From the NCBI GenBank assembly GCA_043806735.1, contig JAZDGR010000035.1, forward strand, positions 1 to 23,827: a DNA stretch of 23,827 nucleotides, written 5' to 3'. Position numbers and translations under genes: made by a program. This DNA comes from QYOJ01 sp043806735. GTDB taxonomy: Bacteria; Bacteroidota; Bacteroidia; Bacteroidales; FEN-979. This document shows, one piece after another, positions 1 to 7,673 of this stretch. A model generated the notes under the pieces. The model was not told the DNA's origin and ran no database searches. It saw nothing but the letters and a program-made list of their open reading frames with translations. The stretch's first letter is position 1. The number at the start of each line of letters is the position of its first letter.

Positions 1-12
1 GATAACTATATA

Positions 13-20
13 TATATTTG
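13..20 (+). promoter_or_regulatory. Candidate -7 promoter element of the cytochrome/Fe-S/NrfD operon
   Basis: TATATTTG matches the Bacteroidetes -7 consensus TAnnTTTG and ends 25 bases before the ATG at 46. The -33 element would fall at or beyond the left edge of the window, so it cannot be checked. If real, the first operon begins transcription here rather than reading through from an upstream gene. The flanking sequence is an AT repeat, so a chance match is possible. Confidence 0.45.
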
Positions 21-45
21 CATCGATAATTAAAAGAAGGTCTTT

Positions 46-558
46 ATGCCAGATCAGATTAAACGACTTCTCGTTACTTTCGCGATCTTCATTGCCCTCT
101 TTCTCTTTCTTCGCTATTTATTAATTCCAGACTCTTTTGGAGAATTGGGCCATTATCGGGCCAATGCCATTGATGATCATGCAGCAATGCCTTTAAAGTA
201 TGCCGGAAGAGATGCTTGCAAAAAGTGTCACGAAGATGTGGTTGAAGAGATTTCAAACGGTTTTCACAGCAATCTTTCCTGTGAAGGCTGTCACGGCCCC
301 GCACTTCAACATGCTACCCTGTCCGATCAGGTAGATCCGGATAATTACCCTGATTCGCTCCGGCTGGTAAAGCCTGTCGAGCGGCAATCATGTGCAAGAT
401 GCCACAACCTGAATGCGGCCCGGTTTAAGCTTATCCCGGATTCGACCGATAACATGAAGATTAAAATGGTAAATGAAAAAGAGCACAACCATTTTATCAA
501 CAAAGAGACGAATGAAATTATCAGATGTGTTGAATGTCATTATCCACACTCGCCATGA
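46..558 (+). CDS. Membrane-anchored tetrahaem c-type cytochrome
   Basis: The 170-residue protein has one N-terminal hydrophobic segment (about residues 8-27), which is an uncleaved anchor or signal. The rest is a hydrophilic, presumably periplasmic domain. Four CXXCH haem c motifs are visible, with Cys/His at 58/62, 79/83, 116/120 and 161/165. The last is at the extreme C-terminus, in a CVECHYPH context typical of NrfB/NapC/DsrJ-like electron carriers. A purine-rich AAGAAGG stretch precedes the ATG. The stop overlaps the start of the next gene (ATGA), so translation is probably coupled. By analogy with NrfBCD and DsrJOP, it would accept electrons from the Fe-S/NrfD pair downstream or deliver electrons to it. 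The partner reductase is not in the window and the exact subfamily is not recognised. Confidence 0.85.
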   Translation: MPDQIKRLLVTFAIFIALFLFLRYLLIPDSFGELGHYRANAIDDHAAMPLKYAGRDACKKCHEDVVEEISNGFHSNLSCEGCHGPALQHATLSDQVDPDNYPDSLRLVKPVERQSCARCHNLNAARFKLIPDSTDNMKIKMVNEKEHNHFINKETNEIIRCVECHYPHSP

Positions 559-1322
559 ACAGTAGTAAAGCAAAATCATCCCGTAGGGTTTTTCTCAAAA
601 CCGGAGTGGCCATTGCCGGAGGAATGGTTGCCTCCTCTGTGCTGAAACCTTTTAATGGGGTTCTTTTTGCTACGGAGAAACCCAAGGGGACAGGCCCCTG
701 GTATGGCATCGGCATTGATATTGAGAAATGCATCGGTTGCGGGAACTGCGCAAGCTCCTGTAAACTGGAAAACAATGTCCCTCCACAACCGTTCTATTTC
801 CGCAACTGGGTAGAACAGTATACCGTAAAAACCGACGGAACGGTAAAAGTAGAGTCGCCAAACGGAGGGATTGGCGGTTTTACACAATCAGTTCCTGACG
901 AAGAGATCTTCAAGTCCTTTTTTGTTCCGAAAATGTGCAATCATTGCTATAAGTCTCCGTGTACACAGGTATGCCCGGTTGGCGCTGCTTTTGAAACACC
1001 TGATGGAGTCAACCTGATCGATAAAAGCTATTGCATCGGTTGCGGATACTGCATCCAGGCCTGTCCGTATGGATGCCGGTACCTGCATCCGGAAGAGCAT
1101 GTGGCAGATAAGTGTACACTTTGCTATCATCGCATTAAAAAAGGATTGCTTCCCATTTGCTTTGAAGTGTGTCCGACTCATGCAAGGATCTTTGGAGATC
1201 TTCGCGATAAGAACGGGGAATTGGTTTTGTTCCTGAAGGAGCATACCTGCAGGGTGTTAAAACCTCATCTGAATACGGGTCCAAAGCTTTATTATAACGC
1301 CTTAAATGAGGAGGTGAGATAA
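555..1322 (+). CDS. Tat-exported 4Fe-4S ferredoxin-type subunit (NrfC/PsrB/DsrO-like)
   Basis: I chose the ATG at 555 because it overlaps the upstream stop as ATGA and places a twin-arginine signal (SRRVFLKTG) near residue 10. An in-frame ATG at 534 would add seven residues. The 255-residue product has four complete four-Cys motifs: Cys 59/62/65/69, 128/131/136/140, 160/163/166/170 and 187/190/202/206. These would bind four [4Fe-4S] clusters, as in DmsB, PsrB and NrfC. The protein should be folded in the cytoplasm, exported by Tat and sit on the periplasmic face of the NrfD-like subunit encoded next. It would relay electrons between the quinone pool and the tetrahaem cytochrome. No molybdopterin catalytic gene accompanies it here. 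Confidence 0.9.
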   Translation: MNSSKAKSSRRVFLKTGVAIAGGMVASSVLKPFNGVLFATEKPKGTGPWYGIGIDIEKCIGCGNCASSCKLENNVPPQPFYFRNWVEQYTVKTDGTVKVESPNGGIGGFTQSVPDEEIFKSFFVPKMCNHCYKSPCTQVCPVGAAFETPDGVNLIDKSYCIGCGYCIQACPYGCRYLHPEEHVADKCTLCYHRIKKGLLPICFEVCPTHARIFGDLRDKNGELVLFLKEHTCRVLKPHLNTGPKLYYNALNEEVR

Positions 1323-1323
1323 A

Positions 1324-2571
1324 ATGGAACATCATTTTCAACGTCTGTACGAAGTTCTGACCCAGGTGCAGGGATACATCTATCCCAATGAGCTTGAACT
1401 TTACTGGAGTGTGCTTATCGTCCAATATCCTTACATAACAGGATTGGTTGCGGGCGCCTTCATCTTGGCTTCATTGGAAAGGGTGTTCAAGGTGAAAGTT
1501 TTGCGCCCAACTTATCACCTGGCCTTGCTGACAGCCATGGCTTTTCTGGTTGTTGCCGTCATGCCGCTGGTAAGCCACCTTGGCAAACCGTTTCGGGCGT
1601 TCGAGATCATGACGACCCCGAATGCGGATTCTGCCATGGCCATCTTTGGATTCGTTTACCTCTGGTATCTGATGGTGGTTTTGGTACTGGAGATCTGGTT
1701 TGATTACCGAAAGGACATGATCTTATGGTCCAGGCAGACTACCAATCGATTCAAACGATTTCTCTATAAAATACTTACACTTGGCTCAACGGATATTTCG
1801 CCTAAAGCGCTCAGGTTTGATGACAAAGCAGGCTATGTCATAACAATCATCGGGATTCCTTCCGCTTTTCTCCTGCATGGGTACGTGGGATTTATCTTCG
1901 GTTCAATCAAGGCTAATCCGTGGTGGTCAACGGTGCTGATGCCCGTGATCTTTCTGTTCTCAGCCATGGTCTCCGGGATTGCACTGGTCATGTTTATCTA
2001 CATGATTGTTTCCCGCATCCGGAAAATTAATGCCGATATCAACTGCCTTGATACCATCGCGAAATTCCTGTTTTATATTTTAATTATGGATTTCTCGTTG
2101 GAAGCTCTTGACCAGATCCATCGAATTTACGAGGCAGAGGAATCTTTTGAAATCCTCTCCCTGCTCGTCAACGGGAAATTATATATCAGCCTGTTCATTT
2201 TCCAGATCTTTCTGGGGACCATTATTCCATTGATCACACTCGCCGTTTTCCAGTTCTATAAGCCGGCAGAAAAAATCCGAAGAGTATTTTACTTTGTGAT
2301 CAGCTGTCTTGTATTATTCGGAGTCTTTTATATGAGGTGGAATGTGGTCATCGGCGGACAGCTCTTTTCAAAGAGTTTTTATGGATTTACCGCATATAAA
2401 AACCAGTTTATCGGAGCCGAAGGATATCTGATGGCCTGGTTTTGGTTCATGGTCCCGTTCGGGATCCTGGCATTTTTCCTGTGGCTGCTCCCGCCCTGGA
2501 AAAAAGTAAAGGAAGAAGAAGATCTTCATGAAACTCCGGGACAGATACCTGTGCCGGAAATCACTCCTTGA
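1324..2571 (+). CDS. NrfD/PsrC-family integral membrane quinol-interacting subunit
   Basis: The gene starts one base after the Fe-S subunit stop, with GAGGTGAG just upstream as a ribosome binding site. The 415-residue protein is strongly hydrophobic, with roughly nine or ten membrane segments. It carries family signatures: a YPYITGLVAGAFILASLE stretch at residues 35-52 and RWNVVIGGQ at 338-346. NrfD/PsrC/DsrP proteins bind menaquinol and lack cofactors of their own, passing electrons to the attached Fe-S subunit. With the two genes before it, this makes a three-part quinone-to-cytochrome module resembling NrfBCD or DsrJOP. Which of these it is closest to cannot be settled by eye. Confidence 0.9.
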   Translation: MEHHFQRLYEVLTQVQGYIYPNELELYWSVLIVQYPYITGLVAGAFILASLERVFKVKVLRPTYHLALLTAMAFLVVAVMPLVSHLGKPFRAFEIMTTPNADSAMAIFGFVYLWYLMVVLVLEIWFDYRKDMILWSRQTTNRFKRFLYKILTLGSTDISPKALRFDDKAGYVITIIGIPSAFLLHGYVGFIFGSIKANPWWSTVLMPVIFLFSAMVSGIALVMFIYMIVSRIRKINADINCLDTIAKFLFYILIMDFSLEALDQIHRIYEAEESFEILSLLVNGKLYISLFIFQIFLGTIIPLITLAVFQFYKPAEKIRRVFYFVISCLVLFGVFYMRWNVVIGGQLFSKSFYGFTAYKNQFIGAEGYLMAWFWFMVPFGILAFFLWLLPPWKKVKEEEDLHETPGQIPVPEITP

Positions 2572-2591
2572 TCAAGACGAACTAACTGATC
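2570..2591 (+). terminator. Weak candidate terminator after the first respiratory operon
   Basis: A 5-bp inverted repeat (GATCA at 2570-2574, TGATC at 2587-2591) with a 12-base loop is followed by a T-rich stretch, GTTTTCTTTTC. The stem is short and overlaps the stop codon of the NrfD-like gene. It may therefore be a poor terminator or none at all. Confidence 0.25.
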
Positions 2592-2638
2592 GTTTTCTTT
2601 TCTGAGTTACTGTTTTATAAATAGTAAAAGGAGGTTAT

Positions 2639-4312
2639 ATGTCAGATTCTGAGAAACAAGAACATCTGGATTCAAAAAGCATCCGGGAACAGTTAGAGCA
2701 ACTGGAACTTCGTATCGGAAAGCTGGAGAAAAAAGTGGAAGTCATGGCATCGCATGATACCTTTTCGTATATGAACATGGAAGAGGTGATTGCTGAAAGA
2801 GGCCCTGCACCAATGAAATCAGAACAGGATGACGGATCATTGCTGGAATCAAAAATCGGTGAATACGGATTGGCCTGGCTTGGCAATATCGTACTGTTCT
2901 TTGGAATCATCTTTCTTACTCAGTACATCACCAATCTCCAAAGACCGTTTGCAGCTGCTGTCATGGGGCTTATTTCAGTAGCAGGAATTCTGTTTTTATC
3001 CCGTTCGCTTCAGAAGTCCTATTCTTATATGTCACGGATATTTGGTGTTTTTGCACAGCTGCTGCTTTTTTATGTGACGATCCGGCTGCATTTTTTTACC
3101 TTAAATCCGGTAATCCCCTGGAAAGGATTAGCCATCGTTTTACTCTTGCTCGTGATTGGCATCCAGGTATACCTCTTCATCCGAAGAAAATCAGAATTTT
3201 ATGCTGGACTTGCCCTGATCATGTCTGTCACTGTTGCAATCATCAGTGATACGACTCATGTGATGTTGCTGGTTGTAACGTTGAGTGCGGCCGGAACCAC
3301 TTTTTTATTTTACAGGTATAGCTGGTACAGAATTCTCATCATCTCCATTTTGCTGACCTATCTGACATTCTTTTTCTGGATCCTGAATAATCCCTTGATC
3401 GGCCACGCCATGAAAGCAGTTACAGCTCATCAATATACCTATATCTATCTGACGGCTTGTGCTACAATATTTTCCATGGTCACATTAATTCGTCAGAATG
3501 GATTGTATCCGGATCACGTGGTTCTTTCATCAATTCTATTGAATGGTTTTAGTTTTTCAGCCCTTCTCTGGCTATGGGTTATGGTGTTTTTTCCGAAAGA
3601 TTACATTTGGTTGTTCCTGTCCATTGCCGTATTCTGCATTCCATTTTCGATTGTACTGAAAAAGTTTTCTCCCTGGAAGTATTCACCCGCCTTATATGCT
3701 TTATATGGATTCGTAGCGATCAGCATTACCATTTATGGGTTGTATAATTTCCCGCGGGCATATCTTTTGCTCTCCATACAAAGTTTCCTGGTCATTTCCA
3801 TTGCCCTCTGGTACAGGTCCAGGATCATTGTCGTTATGAATGTATTTTTATTCCTCATGATTCTCACCTCATACTTATTAACAGCCAAATCCAGCGATTT
3901 GATCAATTTTTCATTTCCGGTAGTGGCTTTCTTTTCCGCCCGCCTGATCAACTGGCAGAAAGAGCGGCTCAACCTGCAAACCGAATTAATCCGGAATACC
4001 TACCTGATTACCTTATTTCTGACGATGCTTTATGCTCTGTTTAAAGCAGTTCCGGGGCCCTATGTCACCCTCTCATGGACCTTGGCAGGATTGCTGTTCT
4101 TCGCCCTGAGCATCCTTCTACGCAATATTAAATACCGCTGGATGGCATTGGCTAGCGTCATCGCAACGGCCTTGTATCTGTTTATCGTGGATCTGGCAAA
4201 CGTGGAGATCATTTACCGCATTATGACTTTTCTCTTCCTCGCGATAATCTCCATCGGGATCTCATTTTATTATGTGAAAAAGTTGAAGAAACGGAAAGAC
4301 ACTCAGGTCTAA
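2639..4312 (+). CDS. DUF2339-like polytopic membrane protein
   Basis: The 557-residue protein starts with a hydrophilic, charged region that includes a probable coiled coil (about residues 15-40, repeating E/L/K pattern). Near residue 75 comes an SKIGEYGLAWLGNIVLFFG stretch, then about a dozen or more hydrophobic membrane segments to the C-terminus. A coiled coil, then a conserved segment, then many membrane helices is the layout of DUF2339 (predicted membrane protein) members. The function of that family is not established, and I cannot assign one here. A near-perfect Shine-Dalgarno (AAAGGAGGT at 2628-2635 region) sits just before the ATG, which is unusual in a phylum that mostly lacks such sites. 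It lies between two convergent respiratory operons, but no catalytic or redox motif links it to them. Confidence 0.7.
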   Translation: MSDSEKQEHLDSKSIREQLEQLELRIGKLEKKVEVMASHDTFSYMNMEEVIAERGPAPMKSEQDDGSLLESKIGEYGLAWLGNIVLFFGIIFLTQYITNLQRPFAAAVMGLISVAGILFLSRSLQKSYSYMSRIFGVFAQLLLFYVTIRLHFFTLNPVIPWKGLAIVLLLLVIGIQVYLFIRRKSEFYAGLALIMSVTVAIISDTTHVMLLVVTLSAAGTTFLFYRYSWYRILIISILLTYLTFFFWILNNPLIGHAMKAVTAHQYTYIYLTACATIFSMVTLIRQNGLYPDHVVLSSILLNGFSFSALLWLWVMVFFPKDYIWLFLSIAVFCIPFSIVLKKFSPWKYSPALYALYGFVAISITIYGLYNFPRAYLLLSIQSFLVISIALWYRSRIIVVMNVFLFLMILTSYLLTAKSSDLINFSFPVVAFFSARLINWQKERLNLQTELIRNTYLITLFLTMLYALFKAVPGPYVTLSWTLAGLLFFALSILLRNIKYRWMALASVIATALYLFIVDLANVEIIYRIMTFLFLAIISIGISFYYVKKLKKRKDTQV

Positions 4313-4378
4313 TCCGAGATTTAAGTGTTCGGAAGTACCCATCCTCCTTTGGCTTGGCTATAACCCTGTGTTGCGATT

Positions 4379-5257
4379 TCAACTATTTTGTTTAAGCGCT
4401 CTTCTCCCGATTATATTAATCCAGATTACTAAGCCGATAACATACATTACATGCAACCAAACACCGGTTAAAAGGACTAATAGGGTGTACACCATCCACA
4501 AAGGAGCGTCCGTGTCACCAAGTCCACGGGTCGGTTTCGGTTCAATCACCAAAGGCTGCCCCCAGTTGATTTCCTGATTTTTTTCTATAGTTCCAAATTT
4601 CTCATGATCAAGAATTTTGGCGATTACGAGTAAATTTCCTGCAGTATCTCCGGGCATTTTCTTGGGAAATTCCACAGCGCAGGTTCCTGATAAATCTGTC
4701 TCTTCGCCTCCAAACCGGTATAAACTGAATAAACGATTGATATAGAATTCAACGGGTACTGCTGAAATGAACGTTTTTTCTCCTGATTCATCAAACTGAT
4801 AAACCTGTGCGATTACAGTCTTGACGGAATCTATTTCGGAAAATGAAATTTCCAGAATTACATCAGTGATCTCCAGGGTGGAGGAAGCTTCCACATATTT
4901 CTCACTTCCTTTATAAAGAATTTCGAATGTGCAGGTTTCATCCTGGTTCCTGGGAAGTGATTTAGACGGATTGATATCTAAGTTTGCTTTGCCGTGATTG
5001 TCGGTAAAAATATCCCCGAGGAAAATCTTGTCAGGTCCATTCAGCGCAAATATCTGAAGATTTGCATTTTCAATACTCACGCGCTGGCCCTCTTCCCGTG
5101 CGGTAAGCGAAACGACAATCTGTTTTGTTCCGTCACCGAATTTAATATAGCTTGTGACAAGACGTGGAGCGATCAGTTCCACCTCTTGGGTTATGCCTGA
5201 TGAGCAACAGATTATCAGTGATAAAAGGAGAATCGGATATCTCTTTTTTAGATCCAT
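4379..5257 (-). CDS. Exported Ig-like protein with C-terminal membrane anchor, third gene of reverse NrfD operon
   Basis: I place the start at 5257 (MDLKKRYPILLL), four bases after the stop of the NrfD-like gene upstream. An in-frame ATG at 5296 would begin inside that gene. The 292-residue product has an N-terminal signal-like hydrophobic segment followed by about 220 residues rich in beta-strand patterns, probably one or two Ig-like domains. A hydrophobic C-terminal segment (near residues 255-285) ends in a basic tail. It therefore looks like a periplasmic domain anchored in the inner membrane. No haem, Fe-S or catalytic motif is visible. Its place in the operon suggests an accessory or assembly role for the Fe-S/NrfD module. 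I do not recognise the family. Confidence 0.75.
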   Translation of the reverse strand: MDLKKRYPILLLSLIICCSSGITQEVELIAPRLVTSYIKFGDGTKQIVVSLTAREEGQRVSIENANLQIFALNGPDKIFLGDIFTDNHGKANLDINPSKSLPRNQDETCTFEILYKGSEKYVEASSTLEITDVILEISFSEIDSVKTVIAQVYQFDESGEKTFISAVPVEFYINRLFSLYRFGGEETDLSGTCAVEFPKKMPGDTAGNLLVIAKILDHEKFGTIEKNQEINWGQPLVIEPKPTRGLGDTDAPLWMVYTLLVLLTGVWLHVMYVIGLVIWINIIGRRALKQNS

Positions 5258-5261
5258 AACC

Positions 5262-6596
5262 TTACAATTTATCTGAAATAAATTCTTTCTTTTCATGGGT
5301 TTCTGATATATCAGCTACAGGGATGATTGGCATAAACTTGATGAAAATCATAAAGAACAGACAAAATACTGCAAAGCCTCCGGCAGTCAAAGACCATTCA
5401 ACCCAGGTCGCATGATAGCTTGCGTATTCGGGCCTGATATCCTGAAGCGGCAGGAGAGGAGTTTCCAGCGTAGGAACAATAATCAGGTATCTTTTGACCC
5501 ACATTCCAACCACGGCAATCACGGAGCCGATGGTGATGGTATTTATACTTCGGAACCAGGGAATGCCTACAAAAATTATCGGCGCCAGGACTCCGATAAC
5601 TGTAGCAAAATAAAACCATCCTGCATAGGCGTTGAAGTCGAACAATTTATAGACTACTTCCAATTCCCAGGTCTCAGATCCGTACCAAACAGTCAGGTAT
5701 TCACTAAAGGTGAAATATCCGTATAATGCAGCAAGAACCAGCAAAATAGTCCCAACATATTTGAAGTGCTTCTCCGTAATGTACTCCTGGAGATGGTAAT
5801 ATTTACGAAAAATCCACATGGCAATGATCAATACGGCCGTGCCGGAGAAAACGGCTGCGACGACAAAATAAGGAGCAAAAATGGTACTGTGCCATCCCGG
5901 GCGGATGGTCATCCCGAATATCCAGGCCAATACTGAGTGAACTATGATGGCTAAGGGGATGATCAATGCCGACATGATTGTCATGGCTCTTTCCAGAAGG
6001 TTCCGTTGCTTGGGCAGGTCAATATAGGTTGCTGCCAGTTTTCGGTAAAAATACTTTTGCCACTTAGGGATCTTTAATACGGTGTTGTCCCTCAGAAGGG
6101 CATAATCCCGAATCAAGGCCAGATATAGGAAGAGAATGCTGCAGGAAAGATAGGTGAAAATCGCGATCACATCCCAAACGATTGGAGACTGAATCCGGCC
6201 GTAAATAAAAATATTCAAGATCCGGTCCAAATGCCCCATACTAAGCAATATAAAGGCTGGACCAATAATCACTGAAATGACAGTAATCATTTCGGCGATC
6301 CGGATGATAGGTTTTCTCCATTCCACATGAAGCAAATGAAGAATTCCCGAAATCATGGCTCCTGCATAGCTGATCCCGATAAAAAAGATAAAATTGACAT
6401 CATAAATTCCCCAGACCACATAATCTCTCATCCCGGTCACAACCTGCCCCTTGGTCATCTGAAGAATAAACGCATAAACCGCAAGCAGAACAACCAGGAA
6501 AAACAAGATAAACAAGATCTTGCTGAATATAGAAGGTTTATCGTATCTCGATATGATCTCTACGAGTTTTTTCTCTGCAAGTTCATGATTGACCAT
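5262..6596 (-). CDS. NrfD/PsrC-family integral membrane subunit (second module)
   Basis: The 444-residue polytopic membrane protein has about ten hydrophobic segments. After an N-terminal cytosolic stretch comes a helix, then a conserved WGIYDVNFIFFIGISYAGA region typical of the longer NrfD-like proteins found in ActC, HmeB and related complexes. It should bind menaquinone/menaquinol in the membrane and exchange electrons with the Fe-S protein encoded just before it. The gene begins ten bases after the Fe-S gene and ends four bases before the Ig-like gene, which fits one operon. It differs clearly in length and sequence from the NrfD-like protein at 1324-2571. The two modules are therefore not a recent duplication. 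Confidence 0.88.
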   Translation of the reverse strand: MVNHELAEKKLVEIISRYDKPSIFSKILFILFFLVVLLAVYAFILQMTKGQVVTGMRDYVVWGIYDVNFIFFIGISYAGAMISGILHLLHVEWRKPIIRIAEMITVISVIIGPAFILLSMGHLDRILNIFIYGRIQSPIVWDVIAIFTYLSCSILFLYLALIRDYALLRDNTVLKIPKWQKYFYRKLAATYIDLPKQRNLLERAMTIMSALIIPLAIIVHSVLAWIFGMTIRPGWHSTIFAPYFVVAAVFSGTAVLIIAMWIFRKYYHLQEYITEKHFKYVGTILLVLAALYGYFTFSEYLTVWYGSETWELEVVYKLFDFNAYAGWFYFATVIGVLAPIIFVGIPWFRSINTITIGSVIAVVGMWVKRYLIIVPTLETPLLPLQDIRPEYASYHATWVEWSLTAGGFAVFCLFFMIFIKFMPIIPVADISETHEKKEFISDKL

Positions 6597-6606
6597 AACA
6601 GAAAAT

Positions 6607-7563
6607 TTAAAAATTAAACTTCTTCAGATGCGCTCTTTTCACTTCGTAAGCTTTTTTGATATCCTCCGGAATGTTCTCGAACCCTTCCTCAACCGGGAAC
6701 ATTCTGTCGACGGGAGGTAGGTAATAAACATTGGGTCGGGTTCCGAGCTCTTCCATGTACCGGAAAGCGGATTTATTCTTTACAAGTTCACTGAAACGGT
6801 AGGAGTCAACCCCGTTGGTAACTACATCCTCATTTTTGTCACCAAAGAAAATTACTCCGTTCGGACAGGCAGTGATACAGTCGGGCAGGATTCCTCTTTC
6901 AAAGGCGTCAGGACAAAAATCACATTTCCCTACGGTTCCCATTTGCTGAGGGACACTAGACTCAGGAGAGTATTTAGCTTCTACTTTTATGTCGGGGGCT
7001 TTCCAGTTAAATACCCGGGAGGAATAGGGGCAAGCAGCCATGCAGAATTTACACCCGATACAGCGCTGGTTATCGATCAGTACAACCCCGTCTTCCCGTT
7101 TAAAGGTCGCTCCAACCGGACAAACATTCACACAGGCAGGGGTGGCACAATGAAAGCAGGGTTTTGGCATCCAGTAGGGGGTGAGATCCTCGGAATCCTG
7201 CATGAGAAATACCTTAATCCATTCGGCGCCTGGCGGCAGAAAATGCATCTTGTTACAGGCTCCGACACATTGCCTGGCATTCCTGCACCGGGAAAGATCA
7301 ATCACCATGACAAAACTGCGTCCGGGAATCCCTTTTCGGACCTCTGCGGAACCGGGAACATCACAACAAAGAGCATGTCCCCTGTCTACTTCCATCAGTT
7401 TCCCATCCGGGGAAAGTACTTTGATTTTATCACCCGTCTCCTTGGCATCCAGTTTTGTACAGGAAGCCAGCGCACCTCCTCCAAGAACGGTCCCTGCGGC
7501 AAGGGTAAGGCTTTTTTTCAGGAAATGCCTTCGGGATGTATTTCCTTTATTTTTTGGCTTCAT
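6607..7563 (-). CDS. Tat-exported Fe-S cluster protein, probable lipoprotein, with an altered first cluster motif
   Basis: The 318-residue protein begins with a twin-arginine signal (SRRHFLKK, residues 10-17), followed by a lipobox-like LASC at 32-35. Cys35 may therefore be lipidated after Tat export. Three complete four-Cys motifs follow at 136/139/144/148, 168/171/174/178 and 214/217/229/233. The first motif reads Cys93-x2-Ala96-x2-Cys99-x3-Cys103, so its second Cys is Ala. That cluster could be [3Fe-4S] or have another ligand. An adjacent Cys pair at 66-67 is noteworthy. The architecture is that of the PsrB/ActB-type Fe-S subunits that pair with NrfD proteins. The protein would sit on the periplasmic side and link the NrfD-like subunit to an unidentified partner. 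Confidence 0.88.
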   Translation of the reverse strand: MKPKNKGNTSRRHFLKKSLTLAAGTVLGGGALASCTKLDAKETGDKIKVLSPDGKLMEVDRGHALCCDVPGSAEVRKGIPGRSFVMVIDLSRCRNARQCVGACNKMHFLPPGAEWIKVFLMQDSEDLTPYWMPKPCFHCATPACVNVCPVGATFKREDGVVLIDNQRCIGCKFCMAACPYSSRVFNWKAPDIKVEAKYSPESSVPQQMGTVGKCDFCPDAFERGILPDCITACPNGVIFFGDKNEDVVTNGVDSYRFSELVKNKSAFRYMEELGTRPNVYYLPPVDRMFPVEEGFENIPEDIKKAYEVKRAHLKKFNF

Positions 7564-7606
7564 GATTTAATTCCTTTAATAGTTAATATACTTATATAAG
7601 CATATA

Positions 7607-7614
7607 CAAAAATA
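7607..7614 (-). promoter_or_regulatory. Candidate -7 promoter element of the reverse Fe-S/NrfD operon
   Basis: On the minus strand, TATTTTTG matches TAnnTTTG and lies 43 bases before the ATG of the Fe-S gene. No good -33 TTTG is seen 19-21 bases further upstream. The surrounding 110-base divergent intergenic region (7564-7673) is very AT-rich, which raises the chance of a random match. Confidence 0.35.
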
Positions 7615-7673
7615 GATAAATATTTTTCAATTGAGGAGGTTTCTCTACTTTTATAGCTCCGATTATCACACAT

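Noticed and set aside
46..2571. Complete nitrite reductase (Nrf) or Dsr complex
   Set aside because: Only cytochrome, Fe-S and NrfD-like parts are present. No NrfA, DsrM or DsrK gene is visible, so a specific complex name is not justified.
4313..4378. Terminator hairpin between the convergent DUF2339-like and Ig-like genes
   Set aside because: TCCGA and TCGGA can pair, but no T run follows on either strand.
5220..5257. Lipoprotein signal in the Ig-like protein (LLSLIIC)
   Set aside because: The residue before Cys is Ile rather than Gly, Ala or Ser, so the lipobox is poor. A plain signal peptide is more likely.
5258..5296. Start of the Ig-like gene at ATG 5296
   Set aside because: It would put 35 bases inside the NrfD-like gene and add a polar stretch before the signal peptide. 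The ATG at 5257 places the signal peptide at the N-terminus.
6943..7599. 218-codon open frame antisense to the Fe-S gene
   Set aside because: The opposite strand encodes a protein with a Tat signal and Fe-S motifs. The antisense translation shows no domain or signal.
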